Assembly (NCBI GenBank): GCA_037126765.1 | Contig: JBBCBC010000025.1 | Span: 16,672,175-16,736,174, forward strand | Length of the DNA stretch: 64,000 nucleotides | Direction of reading: 5' to 3' | Origin: Stenogyne calaminthoides | Taxonomy: Eukaryota; Streptophyta; Magnoliopsida; Lamiales; Lamiaceae | The notes under the pieces: model-generated | The model's input: the letters and a program-made list of their open reading frames with translations, nothing else | Told to the model about the DNA's origin: nothing | The model's database searches: none | Translations under genes and position numbers: made by a program | Shown here: in pieces, positions 59,001 to 64,000 of the stretch | How positions within the stretch are numbered: position 1 is the first letter of the stretch | Layout: every line of letters begins with the position of its first letter

Positions 59001-59600
59001 AAACACTCCAGATTGAACAAGCGAAGAAAATCGCCGCTTCGCTTCGTGTACCAAAGATCGTAAAGAAGGTCAAGAAGAGCGTAAAAGAAGGAGGGTTCAA
59101 AAGGTTCGCAAAGCAAGAGGAGAGGGAACACAAAAGAAATAGAATGGCCGAGACGCTGACAAGTGGATGCCTATCCAAATTTCAACGATGCGCTGAAGAA
59201 ATCAAGAGAACCTTCCGGGTTCTACTATGATGTGCTCAGAGAATGGAGAGGAGAGCTCAGATCCTAATGAGGCTTTCATCGATTATCTCCCCGACTTTCT
59301 ATCCAAAATATCTCCAAGGATGGATAAATCTAATGGATGAAGGAAAGGTGCGATAACCGCCGTCCATATGTGTACCCTCCTCCCAGTGCGAGAATGGTTG
59401 TGTTAATGAGAAAACCATTTCTAAAATATATCTCAAGACGCCACTCGCTTAGGTCTCGACAGAAACCATCCTGACATCATCAAAGAAAGAGATGCACTAA
59501 AGAAGAGATATTACTTTTAATGTTCGACCTAGAAGTCCCCAGCAGATGAGGGGAAGAGCAGAAAATCAAGAACCGAATCAAGAGCCGAATCAAGAAATGT
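56015..59600 (+). pseudogene. Element D third ORF (env-like by position), broken
   Basis: The start MAPTIFGRLAEMNKPWY at 56015 matches C. Later blocks are MCREEEDIFANSTPFSKSKI (56712), NIASFRGEDWWNEE with FSGFRKTK (57580-57665), a long coiled-coil-like block at 58248-58440 (LKQKHQEQTQILEAKLVERN, LVKNAVEEMSSMLMAKMTDM) and the basic 188-codon block 58664-59230 (EATEKLKFKKVEKPIYTQVS, GTSQAGAELPIKRKAVVIEE). The frame 58664-59230 is the longest intact piece of this ORF in the window. Frame breaks cluster where CTG/CG differences to C are dense. No membrane segment is evident. Function unknown. Confidence 0.75.
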
Positions 59601-60036
59601 AATGAAGACTCGTAAGATGAAGACTCGTAAGATTCATGTAATCTTTTATTTTTTTTGTCTTTTGATTTTGTTTGATAAGATTCATTGTAGCTTGTAACAA
59701 ACCTACCTATCATCAATGAAAACTTATCATTTATGCTCAAAAGATAATATCTCATTATCTTATTTACATGTCTTTTTAAATTTGATATGCCTAGATGATT
59801 GTCTCTCGAGATTATTTGATTGAGAAATTAAGTATTTGGTGATGAATCCTTTGAGAGATTCATTACTAAAGAAATTGTCAGGAGATTCTCTCAGATGGAA
59901 ATTGTTGGGAGATTAATTGTTAAGAGACTCATTATTTATGGGAAATTGTTGGAAAATAAAACCAATCTTGTAATAGATAAACCAAAACCTCGAGTATAGG
60001 TTAAGTATGTTTGTAAATAAGATAGGTTTTGCATCA

Positions 60037-60051
60037 TCAAAAAGGGGAAAT
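60037..60051 (+). promoter_or_regulatory. Element D polypurine tract
   Basis: CAAAAAGGGGAAAT precedes the 3' LTR, one G shorter than in B and C. Confidence 0.85.
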
Positions 60052-62150
60052 TGTTGGGAGATGAATTTAATAAATATATGATTTTGATTAGATCCCAAAA
60101 CCCCGAAGATGACATATGTTCGTAATAATCTTGATAGTCGAGTCGATTCGCTTTTAGAGTATTCAGATGTTATCTCGGTAAAATGTATAGTCAAGCAGAT
60201 ATAGATCAGGTTAGATCCGATTTAACTCAAGAAGTTTTCCCAAGAACCAAGTTTCAAGAAACCGGTTTCAAGTTTCAAGATGAAACGAAGAAATCAAGAC
60301 TCAAGATGAAACGAAGATATCAAGACTCAAGATGAAATCGAGATATCAAGTCTCAAGAGAAATCAGATATCAAGACTCAAGATGAAATCAAGAATCAAGA
60401 CTCAAAGATGAAGATCAAAATATCACCAAGACATCCAGAAGATTCAAGACGCTTGAAGACTTAGAAGACTCAAGACCAAGACGCAGAAGACTCAAGACAC
60501 AAGATCAAGATCAAGAATCAAGATCAAGAATACTAAAGGCATGTGAATTATCAAGACTCAAGAATGTACCGAATGCTCAAGATAAACTCAATGTTCCGAG
60601 GCAATCGAATATATCTATTCAAGGATACAATGTCGGAGAAAATCGCGATTCTTAGAAAAAAATAGATATTGCCCATAACATTCAAAGTGCGCATAAAAGG
60701 AACTAAGACAAAGTATTGTTAAGGTTATATCACTCAAAGATTGTAAACAAAAGAGCCGCTGAGTTGTCTACCTTAACTGAGACAAAAGTCAAAAAGAGGA
60801 AGACAAAGATCGCACCATACCGACAATCGACAACGACAGTCACCAAAAATGTCAAGTACAAAGTTCCAGATCGCAAAAAGTGAAGACCTGGCACATGAAA
60901 GGCTATTGCCTAAAACGTGTTAGTGAGTGTCAAAACCCTAAATATAGCCGCTTTCACACACCACAAGAGGAAACTCACGGCTTATCTCTCAAACCGATAG
61001 ATTTTCAAGAGTGACCTTGGTGTATGCCTATAAATACTTGTGACCTTCTACATTGAAAGGTTAAGGGAAATTTGTAAGCAACTCAAGAGCTCAAACTTAT
61101 TATTGTAAAGTTAAAGCACTCGAAAACCCAAGAATTTCCCAAGTGCTTTATATTGAAGAGAGCTCATTAAACTAAGCCTAGCTTGATAAGATATATCCAA
61201 AGCTTAGTCGAGATATCCTAGCCTTTGCATTGTTCTTTATTGTAAAGGATATCTCATTCTAGTTGAAACCAACCAAAAACCCCAAACCCTTTAGATGGTA
61301 GTTTGAGGTGATTGTTTGTGAGATTGAGTTGTAAAGAGTGAGTAAAACTACGCAGGTAGTCGAAAAGCTCTAGAGAAGAAGTTAGTAAGCTACTTGTGGT
61401 AGTCCCAAAGCTTGTGTGAGTTGAGTAAGTAAACCATAGAGGTAATGAAAGCTCAAGGTCGGGTTGAGTAAGTAAGCTACAGATAGTCGAAAACTCAGTA
61501 CCGAGTTGAGTAAGTAAACTGATACTTTAGTCGAAAAGCTCAAGGAAGTGATTAGTGAATTTCTAAAGAGATCGAGAGAGAGCGACGAGGAGCTTGAGTC
61601 TCTCGAACCACTATAAATTGTCAAACTTTTGCTTTCGCTTTTGCTTTTGCTTAACCAAACAACATATATTCTAAAGTATATTTTCACCGACATTTCAAAC
61701 TCGTGGAATCAATCCACCGAAGTTGCATATAATTGAATCACCAGAGCGACGAAGCAATCACTATTTCATTAAAGGAAGGTTTTCAAAGAAAAGCTTAAAA
61801 CGAAAGTATAAACTAAGTACAACCATTCAAGACATCCGAGTATTTAGAACAGATAGTTTACCAAACCGAACTTACTAATCTTTTCAATATACGAGGGTTC
61901 AAAGAAGTTAGTTATCCGATCCAAGCAACTCAGATCTCTCAACTCGAAGCCTAAGTCGATTATCCGAGGTTTTCAAAGACGAGTCCACTCAAACGCCTTA
62001 GTAGAGACTTGACTCGAGCGACCAGGTCTCAGACTAAATCATCGTGACAACCCACTTCTAAGTCGACCTCAAGAAGAAAAGTTTAATAAAAACATCGAAC
62101 ACGCAGTATGCCCCATACACGCAGGCTAAGACTCACCAGACCGACCAACA
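60052..62150 (+). repeat. Element D 3' LTR
   Basis: About 2.1 kb, homologous in reverse to the LTRs of C. A repeat of CAAGACTCAAGATGAAA-type words occupies 60260-60540, the counterpart of the TGAGTCTTCA words in B and C. The TATA-like box CTATAAATAC lies at 61028-61037. Confidence 0.9.
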
Positions 62151-62612
62151 AAAATGGTGGAGGGAACACCCATAAGGAGCACGCTCTCCAGATGATGGCT
62201 CACCTTAACAAACTTGAGGTACTTTACATACTGAATACGACATCGAGACCCAAATCGATTTCGGCTCCACTGCAAAAAATTTTTGAACACTCAGCCGAAC
62301 TACCGGATGAACAATCGGTTCTCGATGCCCCGATCTATTGCAAGCTTTGGTCTCTAAGAGAGGCGATATTGGGGCAAAAGAGCCAAGCCTTTGGGGCAAA
62401 TGGACCTTCTTCTTCTTCTAGGCCAAGGGGTGGTAAGAACAAGAAAATGACAAAAGCACAAGCAAGTGAACTCCCAAGCATGCAAAAGGCAAAGAAAAAA
62501 ATAAGGAGGTGGATGAGTGAGCAAGCCAACAAGGGGAGGTGTTTCAAAATGAAAAAGGACATTGAGGTCAAATTATTCCAAACCCAAAAGGAATGGAAAG
62601 AAATGTAATTTC
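62151..62612 (+). pseudogene. gag: Element E gag, second part
   Basis: Gag resumes after D: MVEGTPIREHAL-type text (GGNTHKEHALQMMAHLNKLE as read), then a Lys-rich region (RGGKNKKMTKAQASELPSMQ). A damaged zinc knuckle is read as GRCFKMKKD, then out of frame as the rest (KSN-type text), ending by 62608. A copia gag of this type normally has CFxCxxxGHWxxxC here. Confidence 0.8.
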
Positions 62613-62629
62613 ACGCACTATTTGTTGAA

Positions 62630-62975
62630 ACTTGCTTAGCGGCAGATGCCTCCCATTTATGGGGGTGGATACGGATCCACCGATCTTGTTTGTTTCAATT
62701 TAAAGGGTTCAAGCTTAATCTCGACAAACTTAGTGGGAGTGAGATCCTCATTACACCGGGCGATGCTACGAGAGGCGCCTAAAGCAAGGGGGAGAAGTGC
62801 ACCGCTTTTGAAGATAGTGTTTTTAATTTTAAGAGATGTTCTTTACGCTCCGAATTTTAGAAAGAATTTAATTTCTATTTCTAAACTTTTCCTTGATGGA
62901 TATTCGTTACTTATGATAAAGTTTTTACCATTTCTCTTTATGATAAATTTATCTATCATGAACGTTGTCGAATAA
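62630..62975 (+). pseudogene. pol: Element E protease region, broken
   Basis: Fragments in different frames match copia protease: GSTDLVCF (for the DSGATDHVCF active site, the Asp-Ser-Gly itself garbled), LSGSEI, DATRGA and DVLYAPNFRKNLISISKLFL (62835-62890), then HERCR-like text. Confidence 0.75.
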
Positions 62976-64000
62976 TCTCTATACAATTAACTCGTGGCAC
63001 ACCACTCACCAAATGCATCCTATAACACATCAATTGTTTCCGATAAAAGAAAACGCTTCATCGATAGAACGAAACACTTCTATGGCATCTAAGATTGGGA
63101 TATATTAATCCAAAGAGGATCCAAAGGTTGGTAGAAGATGGTTCACCGGAGTCTCCCAAGTTGAACTAATTCCAACTCGCGAATCATGTTTGGAGGGTAA
63201 AATGACTAAGAGGGCATTTGAGCCAAGGAATAGAGCCAAAGAAGTGTTAAAAATCGCTCACATAGACGACGTGGTCCAATGTCAACCAAAGCAAAGAGGA
63301 GGTTATGAGTATTTCGTCACTTTTATTGATGACTACTCAAGGTACGGTATATTTTCCTTATGAAGCATAAATATAAGACCTTGAGAAATTCAAAGAATTT
63401 AAGGCTCAAGCAGAGAATCATAGGAAAACGATCAAGTCTCTACGATCCGATCGCGGAGGCGAGTACCTCAAATATGAGTTTTGAACTACTTGTCGATGAA
63501 GGGATTGTATCCTGCTTAATCGCATCTTAACCCTCAACAAAAATGGGGTTGCAGAGCTAAGAAACAGAACTTTGGAAATGGTTAGATCAATGATGAAGTT
63601 ATGGATCTTCCCAAGTCGCTTCGGGGTCATGCTTGGAAACAACGGCTTACATTCTCAACTTGGTGCCATCCAAATCAGCTTCCAAAACTCCCAAAGAATT
63701 GTGGACCCAAGCGAAGCCCGGGCTTTGAGACACTTGAGAATTGGGGGTGTCCGCCCACGGTGGACAAGGAAGCCTAAAAATTGGATCCTCGATCGTAATT
63801 AAGGTTGTTTATAGGATACCCCGGAGGAACAAAAGGGTGTATGTTCTATGGTCCCAAGATCAAAAGGTTGTAATAAGCACCCACTTTAAATTTTTGGAAG
63901 AAGACTATATGAACGCAAAGAAGACCCGTATGAGATTACCTTTAAATGAGCTATGGGCTAACCTCATTGCAAACTGCATAAGATGACATACCAAACGACA
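62976..64000 (+). pseudogene. pol: Element E integrase, runs off the window
   Basis: Zinc-binding start HLRLGYINPKRIQRLVEDG (about 63083-63140), then GKMTKRAFEPRNRAKEVLKI and AHID (first catalytic Asp, about 63262). YEYFVTFIDDYSRYG lies at about 63308-63350, SLRSDRGGEYLKYEF (second catalytic Asp) at about 63435-63480, then NGVAELRNRTLEMVRSMM with the catalytic Glu, SKTPKELWT-type text and HFKFLEEDY at the end. Stops and frameshifts throughout. Confidence 0.85.

Larger units (their letters stand above)
55235..62150 (+). mobile_element. Element D: deleted derivative of the B/C family
   Basis: It starts TGTTGGGAGATGAATTT and ends CCGACCAACA, with a perfect 5-base duplication AAAAT at 55230-55234 and 62151-62155. 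After only 174 bases of 5' LTR it passes straight into the region that in C follows RNase H, so the remaining LTR, primer-binding site, gag and pol are missing. It keeps the third ORF, the polypurine tract and a complete 3' LTR. It lies in gag of element E. Confidence 0.92.
51494..64000 (+). mobile_element. Copia element E (partial), host of element D
   Basis: A plus-strand copia element: LTR 51494-53448, primer-binding site 53450, long leader with a GC-rich tract, gag from 54859 split by D at 55234/62151, protease near 62640-62975 and integrase from about 63000 to the window end. The 3' part and 3' LTR are outside the window. It interrupts pol of element F. Confidence 0.85.

Overview
The window looks like gene-poor, repeat-rich nuclear DNA from a flowering plant. 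It is AT-rich, with tRNA-primed Ty1/copia LTR retrotransposons that carry plant-type gag and pol modules, small hAT-like and Stowaway-like elements, and one Ty3/gypsy relic. I found no host protein gene, rRNA, convincing tRNA or CRISPR array. The species cannot be read from the sequence. Nearly every coding stretch is a broken piece of a transposable element.

Left part (1-7267): AT-rich DNA holding a 190-base direct repeat, a TA microsatellite, two related hairpin-forming MITEs, one well-bounded hAT-like MITE (3447-4071, 8-base target duplication TCTAATTA) and a decayed Ty3/gypsy pol fragment (4920-6232).

Nest 1 (7268-21838): a small hAT-like element is split by copia element A (7277-21451, TSD GGGTG). 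A is split inside gag by copia element G (10923-21019, TSD ATGAA). The reverse transcriptase gene of G is split twice: by element H (12144-15633), which has long LTRs and only 274 internal bases, and by a solo LTR of the same family (15751-17467, TSD CCATA). All the retroelements point to the minus strand.

Middle (22676-49229): two related large copia elements lie almost side by side on the minus strand, B (22676-34677, TSD AACCC) and C (34860-49229, TSD ATCTT). Each has LTRs of about 1.7-2.0 kb (one B LTR is truncated), gag, protease-integrase-RT-RNase H, and a third long reading frame between pol and the 3' LTR. That is the layout of SIRE/Maximus-type copia elements, whose third frame is often called env-like.

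Nest 2 (49985-64000): copia pol remnant F is cut by copia element E (starts 51494, runs off the window). E's gag is cut by element D (55235-62150, TSD AAAAT). D is a plus-strand relative of B and C that has lost gag and pol but kept the third frame.

The most unusual signal is a patchy, directional sequence difference. In several tracts, sites that read CTG or CAG in the sister copy appear as CG, CCG, ACG, CTCG or CGG. This creates CpG, which is opposite to methyl-cytosine decay, and it causes many of the apparent frameshifts in C, D and E. A consensus or base-calling error at CHG-methylated sites is my leading explanation, so the pseudogene calls there are provisional.
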